A stretch of DNA of 64,000 nt. Source: an uncultured Muribaculaceae bacterium (GTDB taxonomy: Bacteria > Bacteroidota > Bacteroidia > Bacteroidales > Muribaculaceae). The notes beneath the pieces were generated by a model, which saw nothing but the letters and a program-made list of their open reading frames with translations, searched no databases and was not told the origin of the DNA. Location of the stretch: positions 91,628 through 155,627 of the forward strand of contig CAJTYD010000001.1 in assembly GCA_910583775.1 (NCBI GenBank). The letters are read 5' to 3'. Positions 1 through 8,508 of the stretch are shown here, piece by piece (positions within the stretch are counted from its first letter, which is position 1; every line of letters starts with the position of its first letter). The translations under genes were made by a program, and so were the position numbers.

Positions 1-836
1 CCGGTAGCTGCAATTTCACTCTTATGCGCCGTATAAGCCAGTCGCTTGCCGGAAGAATAGCGCTTTTCACCTTGCTGCCTTTTTCCTTTTCAGAAATGAG
101 CCGGGAAATCGACCTTTCGGCACTTACTACACCCGAACTGATGGTAAGGGGACAATATCCGCGCATTGTCATGTCGGATGCTTCGACCAATCTATATTAT
201 AGCAGTTACTACCAGACCTATATCGAACGAGATGTGCGTGATCTTTTAAATATCAAGTATTTTCTGAAATTCGACAAGTTTGTGCGACTCATGGCCGCCC
301 GTGTAGGCTCAGAATTCAACGCATCAGCCATATCGCGGGAGGTAGGCGTTAGTTCTCCGACAATCAGCGAATGGCTTTCCATCCTGTCGCTTTCATATAT
401 AGTATATAGCGTACAACCGTATTCCGGCAATCTATCCAAACGACTCACCAAAATGCCCAAAATATACTTCTACGACACCGGTCTCTTATGCTATCTTCTC
501 ACCCTCGATAATAAAGACATCCTGGAGAAGTCGCCACAATATGGAGCCATATTCGAAAATCTCGCAATGGGCGAACTGATGAAACAGCGGATAAACAAGG
601 GGGAACGCCCCGAACTCTACTTCTACAGAGAAACCTCCGGAAAAGAAGTCGATGCGTTGGTCAACGAAAATGGTAAAATAAACCTGTATGAGATCAAATC
701 GGGCAAGACCTTTAAAACAGAATATACCGCCAACATGGAACTATTGGCCAGGAAACTGCCGAATGCCGGCTTAAGCACGGTAATATGTGATGCTCCAAGT
801 CTCCCGCCCCTTCTCCTCAACATCCGCAACATCTAA
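1..836 (+). CDS. AAA-type ATPase with C-terminal DUF4143 domain, 3' portion
   Basis: The reading frame is open to the left edge of the window, so the 5' end lies outside and the Met at base 24 is internal. About 278 residues remain of a family that is usually near 400. The visible part starts just before the SQSLAGR and LLPFSFSE stretches that end the AAA_14 ATPase domain. It continues into the DUF4143 domain, where YFYDTGLLCYLL and a nuclease-like stretch (FYRETSGKEVDALV, then YEIKSG) can be seen. Cellular role is unsettled: these proteins are common multicopy accessory ATPases in Bacteroidales and are not tied to the glycan operon. It is the only gene at this end on the plus strand and converges on the wbuC-type gene. 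Family assignment is confident, function is not. Confidence 0.85.
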   Translation, partial: GSCNFTLMRRISQSLAGRIALFTLLPFSFSEMSREIDLSALTTPELMVRGQYPRIVMSDASTNLYYSSYYQTYIERDVRDLLNIKYFLKFDKFVRLMAARVGSEFNASAISREVGVSSPTISEWLSILSLSYIVYSVQPYSGNLSKRLTKMPKIYFYDTGLLCYLLTLDNKDILEKSPQYGAIFENLAMGELMKQRINKGERPELYFYRETSGKEVDALVNENGKINLYEIKSGKTFKTEYTANMELLARKLPNAGLSTVICDAPSLPPLLLNIRNI

Positions 837-1060
837 GAAACTGTCCTCCTGTACTCCTGTACTCCTGTCTAAAGCCCAATAGGCGTCAGCCCAATTCAAA
901 ATTCAATATTCAAAATTAATTGATGCCCTCCTGTACTCCTGTCTAAAACTCCGCGACGCTGCCAATTTCTAATTACACATTCTTAATTTCTAATTGGCAA
1001 AGCTCCTGTCTAATCCCTCGCGCGTCAGCCAATTCAACATTCAAAATTCAACATTCAAAA
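837..1060. repeat. Intergenic mosaic of dispersed repeats between convergent genes
   Basis: No gene is visible. The segment holds several copies of a CTCCTGTACTCCTGTCTAAA-like string (arm of the dispersed palindrome family seen at 29-32 kb), a GCGTCAGCC module and AT-rich direct repeats built from AATTCAACATTC and CAAAATTC. The stretch from about 1022 to 1063 recurs almost unchanged at 36008-36050. An inverted pair GCCAATT/AATTGGC with AT-rich sequence between spans about 960-998. The repeat runs into the TAA stop of the neighbouring minus-strand gene. Confidence 0.7.
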
Positions 1061-1432
1061 TTACCCCCGGTAGGCTCCGTTCTTGAATTCCATGATCACC
1101 GTGCCGCTTTCCAGCGAAACCGTGTTATGCCACTCCCCTTTCGGAATCTGAAAACCATACACGCCATATTTCGGCCCAACGAGCACGCGCTTCACGACCT
1201 CGCCGTTATCATCATAGATCGCCTGTTCTATAGAGCCACGGATAACGACAACCGTCTCCGACGATTCTAAGTGGCGGTGCACCGGCACCTCCGAGCCCGG
1301 CTCGATCGCGTTCAGCATCCGCTGCGAACTGTCCTCCGCCGAATCCCGCAGATCATAATTCTGCCTCAGCCGCGGATTCTCCTTCGCCCGCTCCGTCAGC
1401 TCATCCAAAAACTTCCCGTCAAAACAATCCAT
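1061..1432 (-). CDS. wbuC: WbuC-family cupin fold metalloprotein
   Basis: A 123-residue protein matching the WbuC family, small cupins at the ends of O-antigen and capsule clusters. Metal-ligand-type residues of the cupin barrel are visible: VPVHRH near residues 60-65, SETVVVIRG just after, and a C-terminal KGEWHNTV. Family members are often adjacent to wbuB and the FucNAc genes in E. coli O26-like clusters, and wbuB and the FucNAc genes are also present here (5.1-10.8 kb). The biochemical role is not established; an enzyme acting on a sugar intermediate is plausible. It is the last gene of the operon, 39 bp after the DegT aminotransferase. Its stop codon lies at the edge of an intergenic repeat. 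Confidence 0.85.
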   Translation of the reverse strand: MDCFDGKFLDELTERAKENPRLRQNYDLRDSAEDSSQRMLNAIEPGSEVPVHRHLESSETVVVIRGSIEQAIYDDNGEVVKRVLVGPKYGVYGFQIPKGEWHNTVSLESGTVIMEFKNGAYRG

Positions 1433-1471
1433 GTCAAAAATATCGAATGATTACAAGAATATAACGAAAAG

Positions 1472-2737
1472 TTATTCGATATTATTCTTAATCACATCGA
1501 CAATATAGCGGACATCGTCCTCGGTGACGTATGGGCCTGCCGGGAGGCAGATGCCCGTCGCAAACAATTCCTCGCTGACACCGTTCGTGTATGCCGGAGC
1601 ATTCCTATAGACAGGCTGCTTGTGCATCGGCTTCCACAGCGGACGAGCCTCAACGTTGGCAGCGTCAAGCGCAACACGCAACGCCTCCACGTTGGCGTTC
1701 GGCTGACAGTCGGTCACTGCCGTCGACACCGCATGCGTCACGCCCGCAGCACCGCCCACAGCACCGGTAACAACCGCATTATAGGCATTCTCCTGACCCT
1801 TGATCTTCAATTCCGAATCAAGCGTAGCCGCGCATAGCCAGAAATTCGAATCATACTCCGGCCCCGGATTCTGATGCATACTGATACCCTTCACATCCTT
1901 AAGCAGTTCGCAATAAAGAGCCTGCACACGCTTATGATGGGCGATATGTTCATCGACCACGGTCATCTGGCCGCGACCGATACCCGCGCAGATATTGCTC
2001 ATGCGGTAGTTATAACCGATCGCCTCATGCTGATAATACGGATACGACTCACGCGCCTGCGTGGCATACCAGAGAATCTCGCGGGCCTTATCCTCGTCAG
2101 GACAAATCAACGCGCCGCCGCCGGAAGTCGTAATCATCTTGTTACCGTTGAACGACAGAACGCCATACTCGCCGAAAGTTCCCAACGCCTGACCGTTATA
2201 CATCGAGCCGAAGCCCTCGGCTCCATCCTCGATCACCGGAATCTCATAACGGTTTGCGATTTCCATGATTTTATCAATCTGATACGGCATACCGTACAGA
2301 GCCACCGGGATTATGGCCTTCGGCTTCTTTCCAGTCTTCTCGATACGGTCCTTTATCGCAGCCTCGAGAAGTTCAGGATCCATATTCCACGACTCCCTTT
2401 CCGAATCAATGAACACCGGAGTAGCTCCGAGATAAGTGATCGGGTGACTCGACGCGCAAAACGTGAACGACTGCACAAGTACCTCGTCGCCGGGCTTCAC
2501 GCCGCAGGCAATCAGCGCAAGATGCACTGCCGCCGTACCCGCCGAAAGACAGACAACCTTCTTGTCAAGAGGAGCCTTGTCCTCGCGTTTATTCACGAAC
2601 GCCTCGAGGTCATGCTCAAAAGCAGTGACGTTCGGCCCCATTGGTACCACCCAATTAGTGTCGAACGCCTCCTTAATAAACTCCATCTCCCTGCCGCTCA
2701 TGTGAGCCAGACAGAGATATATACGCTCTTTTTTCAT
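1472..2737 (-). CDS. DegT/DnrJ/EryC1/StrS-family sugar aminotransferase
   Basis: A PLP-dependent nucleotide-sugar aminotransferase of 421 residues. The PLP Schiff-base lysine is in SFNGNK (about residue 200), the cofactor-binding Asp in VIEDGAEGFGS (about 171), and the GTAAVHLAL phosphate-binding loop is near 67-75. A roughly 50-residue Ala/Gly/Val-rich insertion near 320-370 precedes the PLWKPMHKQPV motif that lines the active site. From the family it should aminate a 4-keto (or 3-keto) 6-deoxy nucleotide sugar. No dedicated dehydratase is adjacent, but CapE-type and LegB-type dehydratases are in the window. It follows the HAD gene by 5 bp, so the two are probably co-translated. The exact sugar product cannot be read from sequence. 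Confidence 0.88.
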   Translation of the reverse strand: MKKERIYLCLAHMSGREMEFIKEAFDTNWVVPMGPNVTAFEHDLEAFVNKREDKAPLDKKVVCLSAGTAAVHLALIACGVKPGDEVLVQSFTFCASSHPITYLGATPVFIDSERESWNMDPELLEAAIKDRIEKTGKKPKAIIPVALYGMPYQIDKIMEIANRYEIPVIEDGAEGFGSMYNGQALGTFGEYGVLSFNGNKMITTSGGGALICPDEDKAREILWYATQARESYPYYQHEAIGYNYRMSNICAGIGRGQMTVVDEHIAHHKRVQALYCELLKDVKGISMHQNPGPEYDSNFWLCAATLDSELKIKGQENAYNAVVTGAVGGAAGVTHAVSTAVTDCQPNANVEALRVALDAANVEARPLWKPMHKQPVYRNAPAYTNGVSEELFATGICLPAGPYVTEDDVRYIVDVIKNNIE

Positions 2738-2742
2738 TATTC

Positions 2743-3411
2743 TTATGCGATGTTAAGGTAATCCAATAATTCCCCGACATTTGACATCCAAATTGTAGGT
2801 TCAAACGGAGATTTATTAGGGACTTGTTTATGAATATTTTGGCCATTATCTATGACGCCAATTGTTTCCCATCCCATTTGATTAGGTGATATGAAATCCT
2901 TTAATGGATTATCGCCTACATAAAAGAATCTTTTTTTATCCGGATTTCTATTGACAATGATGCAATAATTATCTTCACAAGGTTTTTCAGAACCCAATTC
3001 TTCTGAAATAATTATATTATCATTTTTAATAAATTTGTCAATTCCTAAAGATTCTATTTTGTTCCTTTGAGTAATACTACGACCATCTGTAATAAGGCCT
3101 AAAGTAATGTCATGAGATTTTAAGACGTTCAGGACATCTGATGTCACGCTATCTAATGATATAAGTGGCTTATGAAATCGATACCATTCCAAAAGCTGAT
3201 TCACCCCTACTTTTCCATTAGTCCAGTCACAACATCTCTCGAAAACATTATTTCCACTTAAATAATCTTTCCACATCAAGACAAAGCGAGCATCTGCTTC
3301 TTTAGATGAGCTACTGATTTTATTTGAAATAAATCTGAATCCACTTTTAACGAAATCTATTTCCTTATAAAGGGTATCATCCAAGTCAAAAGCTACGAAA
3401 ATATCACTCAT
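2743..3411 (-). CDS. HAD-family hydrolase (putative sugar phosphatase)
   Basis: A 222-residue haloacid-dehalogenase superfamily phosphatase. Motif I is FDLDDTLYKE (residues 8-17) with the nucleophile and acid/base aspartates. Motif II is in LGLITDGRS (about 108). Motif III lysine is in the EELGSEKPCEDNY stretch and motif IV in FFYVGDNPLKDF (about 165), with both metal aspartates. The small helical cap suggests a soluble small-molecule phosphatase. It overlaps the upstream ATP-grasp gene by 8 bp, and that pairing suggests the two act on one modification step of the glycan. Substrate is unknown. Confidence 0.85.
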   Translation of the reverse strand: MSDIFVAFDLDDTLYKEIDFVKSGFRFISNKISSSSKEADARFVLMWKDYLSGNNVFERCCDWTNGKVGVNQLLEWYRFHKPLISLDSVTSDVLNVLKSHDITLGLITDGRSITQRNKIESLGIDKFIKNDNIIISEELGSEKPCEDNYCIIVNRNPDKKRFFYVGDNPLKDFISPNQMGWETIGVIDNGQNIHKQVPNKSPFEPTIWMSNVGELLDYLNIA

Positions 3412-4384
3412 AAAAAATTACTTGTGAATCATAACGCAACATGATAGTATTATCTCTCCAATCATTAATGAATTCAATATTCTTGCCTTCTATATATTCT
3501 TCAATCATCATTTGAGGGAAATTTCCCCCAGCATAATAAGACAAAGGATAGCCACCTCCAAATCTTGGATTTATTTCTATCCCAATGACATCATTATTCG
3601 AATTATTATAAAATACTTGAATACATATACATCCTCTTACCCCGGGAAGATGATTCATTTTATCTTTAAGATATTCAACCAGGAAATTTTTTCTGGCAGC
3701 TCCTTTATTTACTTCTCCGGCCCTGATTTCCAAACGTTCCCGAGGTATGATAGATTTCACAAAACCGTTCTTATCATAATACATATCGACAGTGAATTCT
3801 GAATATTTTGTTTTATCTACCAATTCCATGAAAATCAACTTTTCATCACTTAAGATTTCATCTGTCAAATCATTCTTTGTTTTAATAATATGAATATTCG
3901 TGCTTAGAGAGCCATCGTAAGGTTTCGCAAACATCGGAAACTTAGGATTATATTTATCATAAATTTCAGGATTCCGAATTCCCAAATCACTAAATAAATT
4001 CATTGTCTTACGCTTGTCCCGGCAGATAGAAACAAACTCAACGTCAGGAACCATAATCTCAATTCCTTCTTCTGAAAATTTCAATCTATTTTCTGCTAAA
4101 CAAGATAATTCCGTATCAATAGTAGGGATGACCAATCTGACATTATTATCTTTACAAATTCTCAATAAATTATCTATATAATCTGCAGATGTTACTCGAG
4201 GAACAGGGAAAGACTTGTCTGATAAATGGCAGGCAGGCGCCATTATAGGATTTAAGTCGACCGTAAATATCTTTGCTTGAGGATAATGTAGTTTAAGCTC
4301 CTTTTTAAACTCCTTTAAAAGTTCTACACGTTTCCCCGCAGAAGTTATAAGAATATTATATTTATTTTCCAATTTATCTGACAT
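3404..4384 (-). CDS. ATP-grasp domain protein (carbamoyl-phosphate-synthase-like)
   Basis: A 326-residue ATP-grasp ligase. The N-terminal ILITSAGKRVELLKEF segment is a Rossmann-like pre-ATP-grasp domain. The central region carries FPMFAKPYDGS (ATP-binding lysine) and the C-terminal part has IGIEINPRFGGGYPLSYYAGG, the metal-binding ExN pattern of the fold. Relatives are frequent in Bacteroidota capsule clusters next to HAD, DegT and sugar transferase genes. They probably ligate a carboxylate (an amino acid or sugar acid) to an amine using ATP. The gene is AT-rich like its neighbours. Reaction and substrate are inferred only from the fold. Confidence 0.82.
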   Translation of the reverse strand: MSDKLENKYNILITSAGKRVELLKEFKKELKLHYPQAKIFTVDLNPIMAPACHLSDKSFPVPRVTSADYIDNLLRICKDNNVRLVIPTIDTELSCLAENRLKFSEEGIEIMVPDVEFVSICRDKRKTMNLFSDLGIRNPEIYDKYNPKFPMFAKPYDGSLSTNIHIIKTKNDLTDEILSDEKLIFMELVDKTKYSEFTVDMYYDKNGFVKSIIPRERLEIRAGEVNKGAARKNFLVEYLKDKMNHLPGVRGCICIQVFYNNSNNDVIGIEINPRFGGGYPLSYYAGGNFPQMMIEEYIEGKNIEFINDWRDNTIMLRYDSQVIFYE

Positions 4385-4481
4385 TATTTATTATAAATCT
4401 TTCCAAATCGCTTAACATTTCATTTTTGATTTCTCAATTCTGTAATCTTGAAATCATTATATTCTTATCACGAATATCATT

Positions 4482-5096
4482 TCAATTAGTGCCATCAAAA
4501 TATTCCATAGTGGCACAAGTCTCGGAAGAGATATCTGCTCTCTTTATCACCTTTTTTATTGTCGTTGCAATGACCTTGCAATCTGTTATAAATGATATAT
4601 GGTCAACATACCATACATCAAGCTCGAATTTTTTCTTCCAAGATATCGCATTGCGCCCATGACACTGAGCCCATCCCGTGATTCCGGGACGGACCTCATG
4701 GCGTCTCGCCTGTTCTTTTGAATAGAGAGGAAGATATTGTACTAAAAGTGGCCGGGGACCGATAAGCGACATGTCTCCTTTTAAAACATTCCATAACTGA
4801 GGCAATTCATCTATCGATGTTGAACGAACGAATCGACCTACTTTAGTGAGACGTTGAGCATCCGGCAATAAATTGCCATCGGCATCCCGCTCATCCGTCA
4901 TAGTCTTAAACTTAACGACCTTGAAGATTTTTCCATTCTTGCCGGGTCTCTCCTGAAAGAAAAATGCTCCAGCACCCTTATTAGCAAAATGCAACCAGAC
5001 CGTCACAGCAGCCAATGGCACTGACAGCACGAGCAACGCACTGCCAGAACTTACAATGTCAATAGCACGCTTGAAAAAATTTTTATACAGATGCAC
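4482..5096 (-). CDS. Initiating undecaprenyl-phosphate sugar phosphotransferase, PglC/WcaJ family
   Basis: A 204-residue bacterial sugar transferase (PF02397) of the short PglC-type layout: one N-terminal re-entrant membrane helix (residues about 10-32) followed by the cytosolic catalytic domain. Characteristic motifs are FFQERPGKNGKIF, VVKFKTM, STSIDELPQLWNVLKGDMS and LIGPRPLLVQYLPLY, with PGITGWAQ near the C-terminus. It should transfer a sugar 1-phosphate from a UDP-sugar to undecaprenyl phosphate at the inner membrane and so start the repeat unit. The DELP segment includes the predicted catalytic Asp-Glu dyad. It lies directly after the GT4 gene, where an initiating transferase often sits in Bacteroidota clusters. 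About 97 bp without a gene separates it from the ATP-grasp gene. Confidence 0.9.
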   Translation of the reverse strand: MHLYKNFFKRAIDIVSSGSALLVLSVPLAAVTVWLHFANKGAGAFFFQERPGKNGKIFKVVKFKTMTDERDADGNLLPDAQRLTKVGRFVRSTSIDELPQLWNVLKGDMSLIGPRPLLVQYLPLYSKEQARRHEVRPGITGWAQCHGRNAISWKKKFELDVWYVDHISFITDCKVIATTIKKVIKRADISSETCATMEYFDGTN

Positions 5097-5107
5097 GACT
5101 GCTGTTT

Positions 5108-6316
5108 TTAATTGAGTGATTTGCAGATAATATCCGTTACCTTATCGACTGTGTAGTTGTCAAGAAGGAACTGCAATCCCCTTTTCCCCATTTCTTCAAT
5201 AAGTACAGGATTACTTGAAAGTAAATCCATGTTATGCATGAAAGATTCAAGATCTCCGCTTTTACTCCACTTTCCGAATCCCTCTTTCTCAGCAATTCGC
5301 CCCATATCAGTTGCCGTATCCGTTGCGAGAAGTACAGGCATTCCGTTTTCAAGATACGATAGAAGGCGGGATGGATAGTTAGGAATTGTGAAACGAGGGT
5401 CAAGAAATATCAATCCTACGTTTGCGGCACGATTCAAGCGGTCATACTTATCTTTCGGGAGACCTGCTAAAAGCGTTGCGTTTTTCGGAATATGACTCTT
5501 AAACCATGAGTCCATTCTGGAATACTCCGTACCGCTTCCCACAATGACTATATGACTGTTGCTATTGTTTTCATTTGCCTCTACAACTTTGAGCAAAAAG
5601 TCAACACCTTGTGGCTTTCCGAGATTACCTCCATAAATAAAGACTGTCTTATCAACCGGGATTCCGATATTTGATAATATCTCCTTTTTATCATTTAATG
5701 AAAGTTCGTCAATTTTTATAGGATCAACAGCATTAGGGCAAACCTCGACTTTAATGGGATCGACCTCAGGATTATGATTAATAACATAATCACAGTTTGC
5801 AGGAGACATACACCCTATTTTATCTGAAATTTGATAAAGACGTTCTTCTTTTTTGCGGAACATCTTATGCAATAGACTTCCTTCTTTCATCATCCCGAGA
5901 TCAACGGCATTCTGAGGGAATATATCCTTAAGCATCAGATAACTTCTGCAACCGCAACGTTTTTTTACTCCTTCTATAACTTTATTAAACGTAATGGGAG
6001 GAGTGGCATAAAGGACTAAATCAAAATCGACATTTTCCCAATATTTCCGTATCGCTCGATTGAATTGAGATTCGAGGAGCAACGTGCCAATCCCCTTTTC
6101 TATAATATTGGTTTTCTGAATATTGAGAGTCTTGACTTTAAGAATGTGACAATTCAAAGATTCTATAAGATGAGTGGATTGACCAAAACGTCTTTCTACT
6201 GGAGAGGCAATATAAACCTCGTCCCCACGCTTGATAAATTCCCGCATAAGGTCGGAATAGATCCCTCGCTCATTCACATCATCGAAGCGGGATAACGACA
6301 GAAATAGAATCTTCAT
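5108..6316 (-). CDS. wbuB: WbuB-like family 4 glycosyltransferase
   Basis: A 402-residue GT-B fold glycosyltransferase. The N-terminal acceptor domain begins MKILFLSLSRFDDVNERG; the donor domain has FIYGGNLGKPQGVDFLL (about 228) and the C-terminal PNYPSRLLSYLENGMPVLLA segment of GT4 nucleotide-sugar binding. It lies 6 bp after the CapG/FnlC-type 2-epimerase. In E. coli O26-like clusters WbuB occupies the same place and is taken to transfer L-FucNAc, so the same donor (UDP-L-FucNAc) is inferred here. Cytoplasmic or membrane-peripheral, acting on the lipid-linked oligosaccharide. Specificity is inferred from context. Confidence 0.8.
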   Translation of the reverse strand: MKILFLSLSRFDDVNERGIYSDLMREFIKRGDEVYIASPVERRFGQSTHLIESLNCHILKVKTLNIQKTNIIEKGIGTLLLESQFNRAIRKYWENVDFDLVLYATPPITFNKVIEGVKKRCGCRSYLMLKDIFPQNAVDLGMMKEGSLLHKMFRKKEERLYQISDKIGCMSPANCDYVINHNPEVDPIKVEVCPNAVDPIKIDELSLNDKKEILSNIGIPVDKTVFIYGGNLGKPQGVDFLLKVVEANENNSNSHIVIVGSGTEYSRMDSWFKSHIPKNATLLAGLPKDKYDRLNRAANVGLIFLDPRFTIPNYPSRLLSYLENGMPVLLATDTATDMGRIAEKEGFGKWSKSGDLESFMHNMDLLSSNPVLIEEMGKRGLQFLLDNYTVDKVTDIICKSLN

Positions 6317-6322
6317 TATAAA

Positions 6323-7501
6323 TTACTCCTTTCGCCAGACCATTTTGTTGACGACAGTGACATAGCTTTGGATAAGCTTCACTACGATATTGCTGACATT
6401 CTCGCCGACATATACATCAACCGGAGTTCCGTGATCGCCGTTCTTATTCATCTCCAAAGCCGTGTCGACAGCCTGCAGCAATGATTTTTCATCAATGCCG
6501 GCAAGTATGAAACCCGCGTTATCAAGAGATTCCGGGCGTTCTGTAGATGTCCTAATGCAGATAGCCGGGAACGGATGGCCAACGGAAGTAAAGAAACTTG
6601 ACTCTTCGGGCAATGTTCCGGAATCGGAAATGACAGCAGCGGCATTCATCTGCAGGCAGTTGTAGTCATGGAATCCTAAAGGCTCGTGCCTGATCACTCT
6701 CGGATCGAGTTTGAAACCGGACTGCTCCAAGCGTTTGCGACTGCGCGGATGACAGCTGTAGAGAATAGGCATGTCATATTTCTCCGCGATGGCGTTTATC
6801 GCATTAAACAGCGAGAGGAAATTTTTCTCGGTGTCTATATTTTCCTCGCGATGAGCTGAAAGAAGAATGTATTTTCCTTTTTCAAGTCCAAGACGATTGT
6901 GGATGTCGCTTGCCTCGATATCGGCCAAGTTCTGATGAAGCACCTCCGCCATCGGTGAACCGCTCACGTATGTGCGCTCCTTCGGCAGTCCACAGTCGGC
7001 GAGATATCTTCTGGCATGCTCCGAATAACAGATATTTACGTCAGAGATAATATCCACGATTCTACGGTTCGTCTCCTCCGGCAGACATTCATCCTTGCAA
7101 CGGTTACCGGCCTCCATATGGAAAATCGGAATATGAAGGCGTTTGGCGGCTATTGCAGAAAGACATGAGTTTGTGTCGCCAAGAATCAGCAAAGCATCCG
7201 GCTTTGTCGCCGCCATCAACTTATACGAGCAGTTGATGATATTGCCAACAGTTGCACCGAGATCATCCCCCACGGCATCCATATAAACCTCCGGATCACC
7301 GAGTTTCAGATCCTTGAAAAATACGCCGTTGAGGTTATAATCGTAATTCTGGCCTGTATGGGCAAGAATTACATCGAAATACTTGCGGCATTTGTTGATA
7401 ACGGCAGCCAGTCTGATAATCTCCGGCCTTGTCCCGACAATTATCAGCAGCTTCAACTTCCCGTTATCCGCAAAGACAATATTTGAATACTCAGTCTTCA
7501 T
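6323..7501 (-). CDS. capG: UDP-sugar 2-epimerase of the WecB/CapG (FnlC) type, last step to UDP-L-FucNAc
   Basis: A 392-residue non-hydrolysing UDP-GlcNAc 2-epimerase-family enzyme. IVGTRPEIIRLAAVI opens the N-terminal Rossmann domain (about residue 17), GDTNSCLSA and FHMEAGNRC follow, and the C-terminal domain has LLSAHREENID, CHPRSRKRL and SDSGTLPEES. With CapE- and CapF-type enzymes upstream it forms the three-enzyme set that converts UDP-GlcNAc to UDP-L-FucNAc, of which this enzyme does the C2 epimerisation. Its start codon is only 18 bp from a tandem repeat array that separates it from capF. An unaffected operon would have capF and capG adjacent. Confidence 0.85.
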   Translation of the reverse strand: MKTEYSNIVFADNGKLKLLIIVGTRPEIIRLAAVINKCRKYFDVILAHTGQNYDYNLNGVFFKDLKLGDPEVYMDAVGDDLGATVGNIINCSYKLMAATKPDALLILGDTNSCLSAIAAKRLHIPIFHMEAGNRCKDECLPEETNRRIVDIISDVNICYSEHARRYLADCGLPKERTYVSGSPMAEVLHQNLADIEASDIHNRLGLEKGKYILLSAHREENIDTEKNFLSLFNAINAIAEKYDMPILYSCHPRSRKRLEQSGFKLDPRVIRHEPLGFHDYNCLQMNAAAVISDSGTLPEESSFFTSVGHPFPAICIRTSTERPESLDNAGFILAGIDEKSLLQAVDTALEMNKNGDHGTPVDVYVGENVSNIVVKLIQSYVTVVNKMVWRKE

Positions 7502-7519
7502 TATTTAATGTAGAATTTA

Positions 7520-7838
7520 GACAGAAGCACATAAGAACATATTTTCTTTAAATTCAGTACAGATTAACTTATGTGCCTTTTGTGCTTATGTCTTTATTTT
7601 TGACAGAAGCACATAAGAACATTTTTCTTTAGATCCGTACAAAAAATTTTGTGACTTTTGTGCTTATGTCTTCTTTATTTTTCTGACAGAAGCACATAAG
7701 AACATATTTAATTTGTCTGTACAAAACCTTGTGTGCTTTTTGTACTTATGTATTTATTTTTCTGACAGAAGCACATAAGGACATATTTCTTTAGACCTGT
7801 CAAAACTTCTGTGCTTTTTGCGCTTATGTCTTTATTAT
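7520..7838. repeat. Tandem array of four ~80-bp imperfect palindromes (left of GxxExxY gene)
   Basis: Four direct copies begin with GACAGAAGCACATAAG at 7520, 7602, 7685 and 7764, giving spacings of 82, 83 and 79 bp. Each copy ends in a near-complementary arm of the form CTTTTGTGCTTATGTC followed by a T-rich tail, so each unit is an imperfect inverted repeat around an AT-rich centre containing CTGTAC. Copies differ mostly in the centre. The array fills the space between the capG start codon and the GxxExxY gene promoter. It does not have the spacing or uniformity of CRISPR and does not match integron attC core sites. Confidence 0.9.
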
Positions 7839-7869
7839 TTGGTTATTCAATACATTTATGCTACTTTTG
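7838..7869 (+). promoter_or_regulatory. Bacteroidales-type promoter of the GxxExxY gene
   Basis: TTTG at 7838-7841 and TACTTTTG at 7862-7869 are exactly 20 bp apart, matching the Bacteroidales -33 (TTTG) and -7 (TAnnTTTG) elements. Transcription would begin within a few bases of the ATG at 7873, implying a leaderless or nearly leaderless mRNA. Consensus match is seen; activity is inferred. Confidence 0.5.
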
Positions 7870-7872
7870 AGC

Positions 7873-8256
7873 ATGGATGCTGAAAAATTGATAAAAAGTG
7901 TGATTGATGCTTGCTATCAGGTTCATAATGGACTCGAAGCAGGGTATCTTGAATCTGTGTACAAAAATGCTTTGTTGTATGAACTGTCATTAAGAGGGTT
8001 TACAGCTGAGGAGGAAGTAGAACTGAGAGTAAGATATAAAGGTCATGAAGTTGGAAATTTCAAGGCAGATATCATTATTGAAAATTGCCTTATCATTGAA
8101 CTCAAAGCCGTTCAGACCCTAACAGTCCACCATGAACTACAATTGGTAAACTATCTTACCTGCACTGGGATAGATAATGGGCTTCTCGTGAACTTTGGAA
8201 GCGATAAGCTCCAAATTAAACGGAAATACAGACTGTATCAACCCGGAAAATTTTGA
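7873..8256 (+). CDS. GxxExxY protein (PDDEXK nuclease-like superfamily)
   Basis: A protein of 127 residues from the ATG at 7873, which fits the promoter better than the in-frame ATG at 7858 (132 residues). The defining motif is GYLESVY. A nuclease-like core follows: FKADIIIENCLIIELKAV, with the Asp and ELK of a PDDEXK-type active site. It ends after a conserved NYL...GLLVNFG stretch. Family members (PF13366) are small, frequent in Bacteroidota and of unknown role, though the fold suggests nucleic acid cleavage or binding. The gene opposes its neighbours and sits between two arrays of the same palindromic repeat inside the FucNAc operon, which looks like an insertion into an older operon. Confidence 0.88.
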   Translation: MDAEKLIKSVIDACYQVHNGLEAGYLESVYKNALLYELSLRGFTAEEEVELRVRYKGHEVGNFKADIIIENCLIIELKAVQTLTVHHELQLVNYLTCTGIDNGLLVNFGSDKLQIKRKYRLYQPGKF

Positions 8257-8508
8257 CAGAAGCATATTTTTAGACAAAAGCACATAAGGACATATCTTCT
8301 TTAAATTCTGTACAGATTAACTTTTGTATCTTTTGTATTTATGTCTTATTTTATGACAGAAGCACATAAGGACATATTTTCTTTAAATTCTGTACAGAAT
8401 AACTTTTGTGCCTTTTGTGCTTATGTATTTATTTTTCTGACAGAAGCACATAAGAACATATTTTTAGATTTGTCAAAAACTTTTGTGCTTTTTGGGGCTT
8501 ATGTCTTT
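8254..8508. repeat. Tandem array of the same ~80-bp palindromes (right of GxxExxY gene)
   Basis: A truncated copy starts at 8254, overlapping the GxxExxY stop. It is followed by units at about 8272, 8355 and 8439, each about 70-84 bp and in the same orientation as the array at 7520-7838. The last unit ends in the stop codon region of the capF gene (8507-8509). Together with the left array this makes seven full or nearly full units plus one fragment bracketing a single gene. Confidence 0.9.

Noticed and set aside
7520..8508. Possible CRISPR array or integron attC sites
   Set aside because: Units are adjacent tandem copies with divergence inside the unit, no uniform unique spacers and no cas genes; attC core motifs (RYYYAAC/GTTRRRY) are not at the ends and no integrase is seen.
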